Shown here piece after piece: positions 56,223 to 64,000 of a stretch of 64,000 bases of DNA. The DNA comes from Bacillus sp. 491mf (lineage in GTDB: Bacteria > Bacillota > Bacilli > Bacillales > Bacillaceae_G), in the NCBI RefSeq assembly GCF_900112415.1, contig NZ_FOLV01000002.1:248001-312000 (forward strand), given 5' to 3'. The translations under genes were made by a program, and so were the position numbers. The stretch's first letter is position 1; every line of letters starts with the position of its first letter. The notes under the pieces were generated by a model, which ran no database searches, was not told the origin of the DNA, and saw only the letters and a program-made list of their open reading frames with translations.

Positions 56223-56708
56223 ATGAAAGTTAAAACACTTGTTGCTAACGGTATTTTAGCGGCACTATATATTGCTGTTACTATGCTTATTCAACCTTTT
56301 GGTTTTACGAATATTCAATTCCGTATTTCAGAAATGTTTAATCATCTTATTGTTTTCAATAAAAAATATATTTACGGAATTGTGTTAGGTGTATTTTTAG
56401 CAAACCTCTTTTTCTCACCAATGATTGCATATGACCTTGTATTTGGAGTGGGGCAATCTATTATCGCCTTACTTTGTACAATTGTTTCAATGCGTTTTAT
56501 AAAAGGGATATGGGGTCGTATGATCTTTAATACAGTGGTCTTTACAATTACAATGTTTATCATTGCAATTGAACTCAATCTTGCGTTTGATTTACCATTT
56601 TTGTTTACATGGTTAACATGTGCGATTGGTGAGTTTGTTGTAATGGTAATCGGAGGGCCTGTTATGTATTTTATTAACAAACGAGTACAGTTTGAGAAAT
56701 TTGTGTAA
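56223..56708 (+). CDS. queT: QueT-family queuosine-precursor transporter
   Basis: A 161-aa membrane protein with five to six helices and the QueT signature ALYIAVTMLIQPFGFTNIQF, RISEMFNHL, MIAYDLVFGVGQSI. It is an S-component-like importer for preQ1/preQ0. The preQ1 riboswitch immediately upstream supports this. ATG 56223 is downstream of the riboswitch-embedded AGGAG. Confidence 0.9.
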   Translation: MKVKTLVANGILAALYIAVTMLIQPFGFTNIQFRISEMFNHLIVFNKKYIYGIVLGVFLANLFFSPMIAYDLVFGVGQSIIALLCTIVSMRFIKGIWGRMIFNTVVFTITMFIIAIELNLAFDLPFLFTWLTCAIGEFVVMVIGGPVMYFINKRVQFEKFV

Positions 56709-56936
56709 GATTCATTAGAGAGTTGTTCACTTTATTGTGGCAGCTCTTATTTATTTTTCTCGTGTTATTTTGCAGCATATAAATCGCTACTACGCGCGGT
56801 TAAATACACTCATCCGCTTTATGGAGATAAATGAATTTCGAATAGAATACGGTCCGCATAGACAAAATAGGATAAAATAAGAGCATAATATTTAGTATGA
56901 ATGTGCATGGGTTTTGCATATTAAAGGGGGAGCATA

Positions 56937-57596
56937 ATGAAATATAAAATTACTTGGTTATATCGAACAAAACAAGGTTTAGAGACTAACCTAGAAACAG
57001 ATTTTCTTCGTTTAGAAGAGGCAATACAGCTCGCTGCGGATTTTGAAAAAACAGGGAGAGCAAAGGAATTGTTTTTTCATGATGAAATGGGAGTAGAGTG
57101 GACGTTAAAAGAAGTTAAGAAACTAAGTAAACAAGTTGAAGAAGAGCCACAAGATCTTACGCTGTACTTTGATGGAGGATATGATGTTGAGACAAAAGAA
57201 GCGGGTGTAGGGATAAGTATTTACTATAAGAGACAGGGAAAATCGTATCGAATTCGCCGCAATGCTTACATAGAAGGAATTGATGATAATAATGAAGCGG
57301 AATATGCAGCGTTATTATATGGAATGAACATGTTAGAAGAGCTAGGGGTTAAGTATGAATCAGTGATACTACGCGGTGATTCTCAAGTGGTTCTTCAACA
57401 ATTAGCGGGTGAATGGCCGTGTTATGAGGAACATTTAATTCATTATTTAGATCAAATTGAACGAAAAGCAAAACAGATGAAACTAAAACTAGTATGTGAA
57501 CCGGTTTCTAGAAAGCAAAATAAAGAAGCGCATCAATTAGCAACACAAGCACTAGAAAGAACGGATATTGATAGTCATAAAGAAATAACAGAATAG
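56937..57596 (+). CDS. ypeP: RNase H-like protein YpeP
   Basis: A 219-aa protein with a small N-terminal domain (about 1-65) and an RNase HI-like domain. The ligands are LYFDGGYD (Asp), NNEAEYAAL (Glu) and LRGDSQVVLQQ (Asp). The fourth motif reads NKEAHQLATQA, so the usual Asp is missing and activity may be lost. It is followed by the ypeQ-like zinc protein as in B. subtilis. Confidence 0.85.
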   Translation: MKYKITWLYRTKQGLETNLETDFLRLEEAIQLAADFEKTGRAKELFFHDEMGVEWTLKEVKKLSKQVEEEPQDLTLYFDGGYDVETKEAGVGISIYYKRQGKSYRIRRNAYIEGIDDNNEAEYAALLYGMNMLEELGVKYESVILRGDSQVVLQQLAGEWPCYEEHLIHYLDQIERKAKQMKLKLVCEPVSRKQNKEAHQLATQALERTDIDSHKEITE

Positions 57597-57609
57597 GAGT
57601 GTAGAAGGA

Positions 57610-57786
57610 GTGAATCGTAAGCAGCTGATTAACGAGGTGAACGATTTATTAGAAACATATTGCGATGGTTGTTTTTTGCAAAAACATTTTCGAAAAGAAC
57701 AGAGTAAATATTATGCTCACTCCTTCTGTATTCGGCAATGTACGATTGGAGAAAAGCTACAAGAGTATGGAAAACACCTGTCTTGA
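57610..57786 (+). CDS. ypeQ: Zinc-finger protein YpeQ
   Basis: A 58-aa protein with YCDGCFL (CxxC) and SFCIRQCTIGEKL (CxxxC), a likely four-Cys zinc site. It also has KHFRKEQSKYYAH. I recall B. subtilis YpeQ as very similar. GTG 57610 is 11 bases past AGGAG, which lies at the ypeP stop; a second AAGGAG is closer. Function is unknown. Confidence 0.75.
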   Translation: MNRKQLINEVNDLLETYCDGCFLQKHFRKEQSKYYAHSFCIRQCTIGEKLQEYGKHLS

Positions 57787-57865
57787 ACAATCATCTCTTT
57801 GCTCAGGTGAAAGCTTTTTGACTATAAAGATATAATAGGTATACAGGTTAAAATGTTTCAAATGT

Positions 57866-57899
57866 AAAAAACACCCAGAAAAACTCTAGGTGTTTTTTA
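57866..57899. terminator. Terminator between converging genes
   Basis: AAAAAACACC...GGTGTTTTTT with inner AGA/TCT; usable from both sides. Confidence 0.8.
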
Positions 57900-58145
57900 A
57901 TTCTTTGCTTCTTGTAATTGATGTTCGCATCTTTCTAATTTGTCCTCTTGGTCCAACAAAAATGGTGCATCTAAATCTGTTGCTACTTCTTTCATTGTTT
58001 CGAGCTGCGAACGTGCGGACTCAACGGCATTTGTAGCATGCTGCAATGATTCAGGATCCATTGTAATCGTCGCAGAACCAACCATCTTTTGCGCAGTTTC
58101 TACACGCAATTTCACTTCTTCAAAATCGTTTATAGGTGAACCCAT
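57897..58145 (-). CDS. Small DUF2524-like protein (YpzA type)
   Basis: An 82-aa acidic helical protein (GSPINDFEEVKLRVETAQKM, LQHATNAVESARSQLETMKE). Likely the DUF2524 family. ATG 58145 follows AAGGAGGAGAA. Probably coiled-coil; function is unknown. Confidence 0.65.
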   Translation of the reverse strand: MGSPINDFEEVKLRVETAQKMVGSATITMDPESLQHATNAVESARSQLETMKEVATDLDAPFLLDQEDKLERCEHQLQEAKN

Positions 58146-58240
58146 TGTTTTCTCCTCCTTATTTTCTCATTTCACATAGTTTTTGCTCTATGGAAAAGAA
58201 ATATGCAGAAGAATAACAAAGGAGCGGATCATTCATTGCA

Positions 58241-58320
58241 ATATATCGGTGCTTTTTACGATATATCGACCACTTTTTAGAATATATCAGCGCTTTTCAT
58301 AATATATCGGCGATTCGACA
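58241..58320. repeat. Four ~20-bp phased ATATATC repeats
   Basis: ATATATCGGTGCTTTTT-like units start at 58241, 58261, 58282 and 58302, about two helical turns apart, each ATATATCG/A followed by GCGCTTTT or a variant. They lie in a 335-bp gap that otherwise holds only the cspD terminator and shows no gene. Confidence 0.7.
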
Positions 58321-58424
58321 CGAAATAAAGATACTTCGCTGATATTCGACATAAAAGTAGTCGATTCACTGAGCTGAATTATACCGAAAAGTGAACTTTT
58401 TAGTCAGTTCCTTATATATAAAAA

Positions 58425-58466
58425 TAAAGAGGCTGTTCCAAAAGTGAAACCTTTGGGGCAGCCTCC
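58425..58466 (-). terminator. Terminator of the cold-shock gene
   Basis: GAGGCTGTTCCAAA pairs with TTTGGGGCAGCCTC. On the minus strand the stem is followed by TTTATTTTTA. Confidence 0.85.
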
Positions 58467-58480
58467 TGTCATATATTAAA

Positions 58481-58678
58481 TTAAAGTTTCACCACGTTAG
58501 CAGCTTGAGGTCCACGATTTCCTTCAACGATCTCGAAAGAAACTTCTTGACCTTCTTCTAAAGATTTATAACCTTCACCTTGAATTGCAGTGAAGTGTAC
58601 GAATATATCTTCAGCACCTTCAACTTCGATAAATCCAAAACCTTTTTCGCTATTAAACCATTTTACTTTACCTTGCAT
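58481..58678 (-). CDS. cspD: Cold-shock protein, CspD-like
   Basis: A 65-aa OB-fold RNA chaperone with RNP1 KGFGFIEV and RNP2 IFVHFTAI and the start [16 protein letters not shown] 58678 follows AGGGGGC. A long AT-rich upstream region is consistent with the extended 5' leader usual for csp genes. Exact paralog (CspB/C/D) is uncertain. Confidence 0.92.
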   Translation of the reverse strand: MQGKVKWFNSEKGFGFIEVEGAEDIFVHFTAIQGEGYKSLEEGQEVSFEIVEGNRGPQAANVVKL

Positions 58679-59239
58679 ACTATAATGCCCCCTAAATATA
58701 ATTACTTTCTCATTTAGTAAATGGTACCTAAAATATATACAAATTCATAAAATTGAAATTGTTATATTCTCGAATATTCTGCTAAATGATAACTTAAATA
58801 TATATGTAATGAGAGATTTTAGTCAAGTAAGCGGTTTTATTATTTGTATGTTTAAATAATTTTCTCAACATATAATTGATTAAGAAACCAACATAAAACT
58901 TTGGTTATGTTTTGTTCTGTATGGGAGCTGTAAGTTCAGACGGTGCTTGTATGTTTATGGATAAAAAAGGATATTTTAAATGTGAGTATTTTTATTATGG
59001 ATTTCAATGTGTAAAACAAGGAATTTTATATTCAAATATCGAATATAAAGATTAGGAGGAGATAGATGATCTTCATCGATTGCTCATGGCAGATTTGAAG
59101 TGGAGGTTTTAATCCCTTACATTTTGTTTTGGAGTATATGAACATACAATTATTTTATGGGATGTAAATACCACTTTTTCTATTCATTTTGCGTATAAGG
59201 CTTTACAATTGTTTATATAAGATTGAAGGGGAGATTTCT
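58679..59239. other. Gene-poor interval with a weak 44-aa frame
   Basis: The first part is probably the cspD leader and promoter. A frame at 58921-59055 (44 aa, three Cys, CMFMDKKGYFKCEYFYYGF) has no ribosome-binding site. Its stop overlaps an AGGAGG that precedes only a 10-codon frame. This looks like a decayed gene or chance. Nothing else is supportable. Confidence 0.4.
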
Positions 59240-59548
59240 ATGTATCGAACCACAGTAAATGAAAAAGAAATTATTATTACATTAGCCGCAAAAATACGTA
59301 AAGAAGTAACAGATAGAAATTCATTATACGAGACTGTTCTTCAAATAGCTGAACGATTGTTTCAAACAAAACAACCGACATTTGCTGTAAATCATGAAAT
59401 ATTAGGATTGATTATTGGAGAAGTACAACGAGGAGAAGTGACAGTTTTTGCAGTGGAACATATTATACCAAAACAGAATATATTCGGTTCGAGTAATATT
59501 TTCTATCCAAATGGGGAAACAAGTCAACTTGTAATGGGAATAGAATAG
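59240..59548 (+). CDS. Hypothetical protein
   Basis: A 102-aa soluble protein (EKEIIITLAAKIRKEVTDRN, then LYETVLQIAERLFQ). ATG 59240 follows AAGGGGAG. No family recognised. It has its own terminator. Function is unknown. Confidence 0.65.
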   Translation: MYRTTVNEKEIIITLAAKIRKEVTDRNSLYETVLQIAERLFQTKQPTFAVNHEILGLIIGEVQRGEVTVFAVEHIIPKQNIFGSSNIFYPNGETSQLVMGIE

Positions 59549-59555
59549 AAATAAA

Positions 59556-59590
59556 AAAGCGGCCATAACAATGTGTTACGGCCGCTTTCT
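59556..59590 (+). terminator. Terminator after 59240-59548
   Basis: AAAGCGGCC(A)TAACA pairs with TGTTA(C)GGCCGCTTT. It ends four bases before the ribosome-binding site of the next gene, whose leader may therefore contain it. Confidence 0.8.
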
Positions 59591-59608
59591 AAAGAGAGGG
59601 GAATGGGG

Positions 59609-60229
59609 ATGAAAAGGGTAATAAAAGAGTATTTCTTACAGCACGATATTGTCATTATGATAGGAGTTTTAATTGCTTTTATTGTGTTTTTGAACATGAA
59701 ATTGTTTACATGGATGGCGGTAATTGCTATTATTGTAGGTATTATCTTTTATACAATAAACGAATATGTAACGCATCGTTTTTTATTCCATTTAAAACCA
59801 CCAAAGAATACATTTTTATTAAAAATGTTAAAGCGTCTTCATTATGATCATCATGTATACCCGAATGATTTAAAGTTACTATTTTTACCTGTGTGGTATA
59901 GCCTTCCTGGATTTACAATTTATTTATGTATTGTATATGGTATTACTTCTAACATTACGCTAACATTATCATTTGGAATTGGAATGATTTTTATGCTATT
60001 AGTATATGAGTGGAAGCATTACATTGCTCATCGTCCAATTCGTCCAGTGACTCCATATGGAAGATGGTTAAAGAAGCAGCATTTACTGCATCATTATAAA
60101 AATGAGAATTATTGGTTTGGAGTATCGAACTTATTTTACGATTTTCTGTTTAAGACATTTAAAGAAGGAAAAGATGTTGAAACGAGTGAAACAGCTCGAA
60201 ATTTAGAAAGTGAAAAAGCGGTGCGATAA
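59609..60229 (+). CDS. Fatty-acid-hydroxylase-like membrane protein
   Basis: A 206-aa di-iron membrane enzyme of the fatty acid hydroxylase/sterol desaturase superfamily. Histidine boxes HRFLFH, HYDHHVYP, EWKHYIAHR and HLLHHYKN are all present among four membrane helices. ATG 59609 is 7 bases after GAGGGG; ATG 59603 is too close. Substrate is unknown. Confidence 0.85.
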   Translation: MKRVIKEYFLQHDIVIMIGVLIAFIVFLNMKLFTWMAVIAIIVGIIFYTINEYVTHRFLFHLKPPKNTFLLKMLKRLHYDHHVYPNDLKLLFLPVWYSLPGFTIYLCIVYGITSNITLTLSFGIGMIFMLLVYEWKHYIAHRPIRPVTPYGRWLKKQHLLHHYKNENYWFGVSNLFYDFLFKTFKEGKDVETSETARNLESEKAVR

Positions 60230-60429
60230 GCACTGCTTTTTATTTTTAACTAAGAAAATATTGAAGTTTGGAGAAAAATGACAGAATTTGTCTATCGAAA
60301 AATCTTTGCTTACAAAAATAGATTGTCTACAATAAACTTAAGTTTCTGAATATTTATAAAATTTAGTGTTTTGGGTTGTGAAAGAAAGTAATTAGAGATT
60401 TGTATTGAAAAGAAAGGAGTAGGTATGAA

Positions 60430-60768
60430 ATGAAACAAGAAACATCTGCACGTAAATTGAATGGTGAAATCAATTATACAAACGTAGTACAGTCTGCTGA
60501 GTTTCAAAATTTGTTACAGGCAAAGAAAAAATTTATTGTACCGATGAGCATTTTCTTTTTCAGTTTTTTTATTGCTTTGCCTATTTTAACATCGTATTCA
60601 AAAGTGCTCAACACAGCAGCGTTTGGTGATATTACATGGGCGTGGATATTTGCATTTGCTCAGTTTATTATGACATGGACATTATGCATGATCTACAACA
60701 AAAAAGCAGAATCATTTGATCAGTTATCAAATCGAATTCTTGAAAACTTGGATAAAGAGAGGGGATAA
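60430..60768 (+). CDS. DUF485 membrane protein (YwcB/YjcH-like)
   Basis: A 112-aa protein with two membrane helices (MSIFFFSFFIALPILTSYS and WIFAFAQFIMTWTLCMIYN) of the DUF485 family. These genes nearly always precede acetate/solute:sodium symporters, as here (3-base gap). Probably a small partner of the symporter. AAAGGAGTAGG precedes ATG 60430. Confidence 0.88.
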   Translation: MKQETSARKLNGEINYTNVVQSAEFQNLLQAKKKFIVPMSIFFFSFFIALPILTSYSKVLNTAAFGDITWAWIFAFAQFIMTWTLCMIYNKKAESFDQLSNRILENLDKERG

Positions 60769-60771
60769 ATA

Positions 60772-62322
60772 TTGAATACAACAGCTTTTAGTTTATTTTT
60801 AGTTATTGTCCTTGGAACGCTTGTCATTACGTACTATGCATCGAAAAAAACAAAAAATGCAAGTGATTTTTATACAGCAGGCGGCGGATTAACAGGATGG
60901 CAAAACGGTTTGGCAATTGCAGGTGATTATATGTCCGCTGCGTCTTTTCTTGGAATTGCCGGAGCAATAGCATTAACAGGGTTTGATGGATTCTTTTATA
61001 GCATTGGTTTTCTTGTTGCTTATTTAGTTGTACTGTATCTTGTTGCAGAGCCTCTTCGAAACCTCGGGAAGTTTACGTTAGCAGATATGATTGCAGCGCG
61101 TTTTGATGCAAAAAAAGTACGCGGGGTAGCAGCGCTTAATACGATGACAATTTCAATTTTTTATATGATTGCACAATTAGTCGGAGCCGGGGCACTTATT
61201 AAATTATTATTAGGAATCGAATACACAACGGCTGTACTCATTGTTGGGATATTGATGACTGTATATGTTATTTTTGGAGGAATGACAGCAACGAGCTGGG
61301 TACAAATTGTTAAAGCAGTATTATTAATGGCTGGTACTTTTATTATTTCTGTTATTGTGTTTGCGAAGTTTAATTTTAGTATTACTGAAATGTTTGCGCA
61401 AATGAAGACAGCTACACCATTGAAAGAAGCATTTTTAAATCCTGGTGTAAAGTATAAAGTTGGCTTAGATACAATTTCGTTAAATTTAGGGCTTGTTCTT
61501 GGTACAGCGGGATTGCCGCATATTCTCGTTCGTTTCTTTACAGTGCGTGATGCAAAAACAGCCCGTCAATCTGTTGTATATGCAACGTGGCTAATCGGAG
61601 CTTTTTATATTATGACAATTTTCTTAGGATTTGGTGCAGCAGCATTTGTTGGGAATGAGGCAATTGTGAAAGCGAATGCAGCTGGTAATATGGCAGCGCC
61701 AATGTTAGCAGAAGCGTTAGGTGGAAATCTTTTATTTGCTTTCGTTTCGGCAGTAGCGTTTGCGACAATTTTAGCTGTAGTAGCAGGACTTGTCTTAACA
61801 GCGGCATCAGCGTTTGCTCATGATTTCTATAATGAAATTTTACGCCGCGGAAAAGCGACGGAAAAAGAACAAGTAAAAATGGCACGTTACGCATCAGTTG
61901 GGGTAGCGGTATTTTCTATAATTTTAGCGCTATTTGCCCAAACGTTAAATGTAGCGTTTCTTGTATCACTTGCATTTGCTGTTGCGGCAAGTGCGAACTT
62001 ACCAGTTATTTTATTTACGATATATTGGAAACGCTTTAATACGACGGGGGCAATTTGTGGCATGTTGGTTGGCTTAACTTCAGCAATTGTGCTCGTTGCA
62101 ATGAGTCCGAATGTATGGAATCCAGTGGCAGGAAAAGCGATTTTTGTTGGGGATCCATTATTTCCATATACAACACCAGGAATCGTTTCTATTCCACTTG
62201 GATTTCTAGCAGCATATTTAGGAACGATTTTCTCAAGTAAGAAAGAAGATGCAGCGAAGTTTGATGAAATACTTGTAAAGTCGAATACAGGTCATGGAAT
62301 TAGTGATGTTTCAGCACATTAA
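60772..62322 (+). CDS. Solute:sodium symporter, ActP/YwcA-like
   Basis: A 516-aa SSS-family transporter with about 13 membrane helices and the signatures DFYTAGGGLTGWQNGLAIAG, SAASFLGIAGAIAL and GTAGLPHILVRFFTV. Likely substrate is acetate or another short monocarboxylate. TTG 60772 follows GAGGGGATA. In operon with DUF485. Confidence 0.9.
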   Translation: MNTTAFSLFLVIVLGTLVITYYASKKTKNASDFYTAGGGLTGWQNGLAIAGDYMSAASFLGIAGAIALTGFDGFFYSIGFLVAYLVVLYLVAEPLRNLGKFTLADMIAARFDAKKVRGVAALNTMTISIFYMIAQLVGAGALIKLLLGIEYTTAVLIVGILMTVYVIFGGMTATSWVQIVKAVLLMAGTFIISVIVFAKFNFSITEMFAQMKTATPLKEAFLNPGVKYKVGLDTISLNLGLVLGTAGLPHILVRFFTVRDAKTARQSVVYATWLIGAFYIMTIFLGFGAAAFVGNEAIVKANAAGNMAAPMLAEALGGNLLFAFVSAVAFATILAVVAGLVLTAASAFAHDFYNEILRRGKATEKEQVKMARYASVGVAVFSIILALFAQTLNVAFLVSLAFAVAASANLPVILFTIYWKRFNTTGAICGMLVGLTSAIVLVAMSPNVWNPVAGKAIFVGDPLFPYTTPGIVSIPLGFLAAYLGTIFSSKKEDAAKFDEILVKSNTGHGISDVSAH

Positions 62323-62323
62323 G

Positions 62324-62367
62324 AAACAGAAGTGCTTTCCTTCTAAAGGGAGGCGCTTCTGTTTTTA
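62324..62367 (+). terminator. Terminator of the symporter operon
   Basis: AAACAGAAG(T)GC pairs with GC(G)CTTCTGTTT around TTTCCTTCTAAAGGGAGG, then T-rich. Confidence 0.82.
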
Positions 62368-62494
62368 TTTGTTTTTTGATTTTCACCTTGAATTTTTTTA
62401 TGAATTGATATTCTCGTAAGAATTGTTGCTATTTTGACCATATTAATAACAGGTTGACTTTCAACTAGTACATTGGAGTTAAAGGATGGTTTAC

Positions 62495-62980
62495 ATGAAA
62501 GATGAATTAAGTATAAATATCTATTTAGATGAAACTGATACTCCGTTTTCAAAATATTATAGCTCAGATGATGTTCATCTAAGCTCTGACCTTGAAGATT
62601 TTCTTTTGTCAAAGCTGCACGGTGGCAAAAGAAAAGAAGTAGAAATCTTGTTTTTAGGTCAGAATGAATTTGACGAAAAGTCATTGAAGATTGCCACATT
62701 TAATACTTTTTCTAACCTCTTGAACGAAGAGAAATATACATATGCTAGAAATGTTAAGAGGGCTATTGTTTTGTTTGTGATTGGTATTATTGTTGGGGTG
62801 ATATACTTGAAGCTTTCGAGCAATCATGCCTATATTGGAGGAGTATTAAGCATTGTGTGTTGGGTTTTTATTTGGTCAGGTACAGAGGTCTATTTTTTTG
62901 AAAATCAGCAAATCAAACAAAATATTAGAAAATGTAAGAATATACTAAATGCGGATGTGCGGAAAAAAATAGAGAGTTAG
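62495..62980 (+). CDS. Hypothetical two-helix membrane protein
   Basis: A 161-aa protein with an acidic cytosolic N-terminal half (about 1-85) and two membrane helices (AIVLFVIGIIVGVIYL and IGGVLSIVCWVFIWSG), then a basic tail. ATG 62495 follows AAAGGATGG; ATG 62486 crowds that site. No family recognised. Confidence 0.65.
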   Translation: MKDELSINIYLDETDTPFSKYYSSDDVHLSSDLEDFLLSKLHGGKRKEVEILFLGQNEFDEKSLKIATFNTFSNLLNEEKYTYARNVKRAIVLFVIGIIVGVIYLKLSSNHAYIGGVLSIVCWVFIWSGTEVYFFENQQIKQNIRKCKNILNADVRKKIES

Positions 62981-63072
62981 TGAAAATTTTCATTCCTGCT
63001 CATTTATTGTAATAGTATTACTTGTATAATAAAGTAAACAGATGGAGAAATAAAAAGAACGGAGAAGTAAAT

Positions 63073-63906
63073 ATGTTACTAAATCAGAGGTTTACTATTG
63101 GAGAAATGGCGAAAATGCATAATATTCCTGAATCAACATTGCGATACTATGATGAAAAGGGAATTTTTCATCCAGCAATTGTTGATTCGCAAACAAATTA
63201 TCGCTATTATACGATCGACCAATTTTCAATGTTAGATACGATTAAGTTTTTACGACAGTTAAATATACCGCTAAAAGAAATTAAACGATATACAGATGAA
63301 AGAACACCAGCCTTTGCGCTGGATTTATTAGAAAAACAAGAAGAGCTGCTACTGAAAAAACAAAGGGAAATGGAATATAAGTTAGCAAAAATAAAGCATA
63401 AAATTCATTTAATGAGAGAAGCTGTACAAACAAATGGTTATACGGTCAATTTTAAAGAATTACCAAAGCGTAACATTACAGATCTTCCGATTACTCCAAA
63501 TGTAACAGATGATATGTTTGATTATTATATTCATTCACTGCAAAAAAATATGAAACAAGTAGATGATAGTATATTTTCAGGTGATATAGGTGTAACTGTT
63601 GCAAAAAATGCCTTATTACAACATGATTTTCAAGCATACAATAGCGTATTTATTCTTCTTGATTACATGCCATTTCATGCTGCTCCTTCAAATGTAATTG
63701 AAGAAGGAATATATGGGTGTGCGTATCATCATGGGCCATATGAAGAAACTGGTAAGACATATAAAAGGCTGTTACTAGCTATTGAGAAAGATGGGTATGA
63801 AATATGCGGTGACGCAATTGAGCTAGCCTTAATTGATTGGTCTGTAACGAATAATCAAGAGGAGCAAGTGACAGAAATCCAAATCCCTGTGGTGAGAAAA
63901 AAATAA
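63073..63906 (+). CDS. MerR-family regulator with effector domain
   Basis: A 277-aa BmrR-like regulator. The N-terminal MerR winged helix (FTIGEMAKMHNIPESTLRYYDEKG, in parts) is followed by a long dimerisation helix (about 80-120, LLEKQEELLLKKQREME) and a C-terminal GyrI-like drug-binding domain. ATG 63073 follows CGGAGAAG. A typical MerR operator lies just downstream before the next gene, its probable target. Confidence 0.88.
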   Translation: MLLNQRFTIGEMAKMHNIPESTLRYYDEKGIFHPAIVDSQTNYRYYTIDQFSMLDTIKFLRQLNIPLKEIKRYTDERTPAFALDLLEKQEELLLKKQREMEYKLAKIKHKIHLMREAVQTNGYTVNFKELPKRNITDLPITPNVTDDMFDYYIHSLQKNMKQVDDSIFSGDIGVTVAKNALLQHDFQAYNSVFILLDYMPFHAAPSNVIEEGIYGCAYHHGPYEETGKTYKRLLLAIEKDGYEICGDAIELALIDWSVTNNQEEQVTEIQIPVVRKK

Positions 63907-63945
63907 AAACACCATTCATAACAAAATATATTTTTTACTTCTCTC

Positions 63946-63976
63946 TTGACCTTAAAGTAACTTGAAGGTTTACAAT
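63946..63976 (+). promoter_or_regulatory. MerR-type promoter with 19-bp spacer
   Basis: TTGACC (63946-63951) and TACAAT (63971-63976) are 19 bases apart, longer than normal. The spacer holds the dyad ACCTTAAAGT/AACTTGAAGGT, the standard site for MerR proteins that untwist such promoters. AAAGGAGA at the window end is the ribosome-binding site of the unseen next gene. Confidence 0.8.
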
Positions 63977-64000
63977 GTGAACAGAGAGTCGTAAAGGAGA

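Noticed and set aside
58241-58320. CRISPR array
   Set aside because: Units about 20 bp apart with no unique spacers and degenerate sequence; no cas genes nearby.

Overview
The window is a low-GC Firmicute chromosome, almost certainly a member of the Bacillus cereus group. The main evidence is long collinearity with the Bacillus ypjC-ypjD-dapB-mgsA-bshB1-bshA-cca-birA-panBCD-dinG-ypmAB-aspB-dnaD-nth-ypoC-ponA-recU-yppC...ypsA-gpsB-rnpB-ypsC-ypvA-ypwA order. Bacillithiol genes, spore genes (cotD and a small SspM-like protein) and interspersed repeats that look like the bcr1 family support it. The sequence alone does not settle the species.

Region by region. 1-3.3 kb: a uracil-DNA glycosylase family gene, then two tandem paralogous membrane proteins, all among interspersed repeats. 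3.4-10.1 kb: a YitT-family membrane protein, then a tightly packed operon (MazG-like, dapB, mgsA, bshB1, bshA, cca, birA) with overlapping starts and stops. 10.2-12.6 kb: panBCD behind a structured leader with an intrinsic terminator that looks like a riboswitch or attenuator. 12.7-23 kb: dinG, ypmAB-aspB, dnaD-nth-ypoC, and the oppositely oriented ponA and recU. 23-28.4 kb: yppC-yppG, several very small genes, cotD behind a sigma-K-type promoter, ypsA and gpsB. 28.4-34.7 kb: RNase P RNA, rlmL-like ypsC, the DinG-like helicase ypvA, carboxypeptidase ypwA and an acetyltransferase. 34.7-37 kb: a three-gene ba3-type cytochrome oxidase, including a 48-aa subunit IIa. 37.3-39.5 kb: guanine riboswitch with xpt-pbuX. 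39.5-46.7 kb: a DUF418 protein, a Fur-boxed 28-aa microprotein, double-dynamin dynA, small conserved genes and a sulfurtransferase. 46.8-47.25 kb: two tandem 6S-like RNAs. 47.4-50 kb: an unknown protein, then a lipoprotein / GSP-synthetase-like ATP-grasp / DUF350 cassette resembling yjfM-yjfC-yjfL. 50.1-51.4 kb: an M-box Mg2+ riboswitch in front of a truncated MgtA-like ATPase. 51.5-53.8 kb: ypcP, a repeat-rich gap, an FbpB-like microprotein and a small conserved protein. 53.8-58.7 kb: a DMT permease, RNase H-like genes, an epimerase-like protein, preQ1-riboswitch queT, a zinc-finger protein and cspD. 58.9-64 kb: hypothetical genes, a hydroxylase-like membrane protein, a DUF485-acetate symporter pair, a MerR regulator and, at the edge, a MerR-type promoter with a 19-bp spacer.

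Most of the window is conserved housekeeping backbone: DNA repair and replication, cell wall, redox buffering, lysine/pantothenate/biotin metabolism. The accessory interest lies between genes. There are four cis-acting metabolite or ion leaders (panB candidate, guanine, Mg2+, preQ1), duplicated 6S RNA, Fur-controlled microproteins and at least three interspersed repeat families. One repeat supplies the stop codon of yppG, and another sits repeatedly just 3' of genes. No tRNA, rRNA, IS transposase, prophage or CRISPR array is visible.
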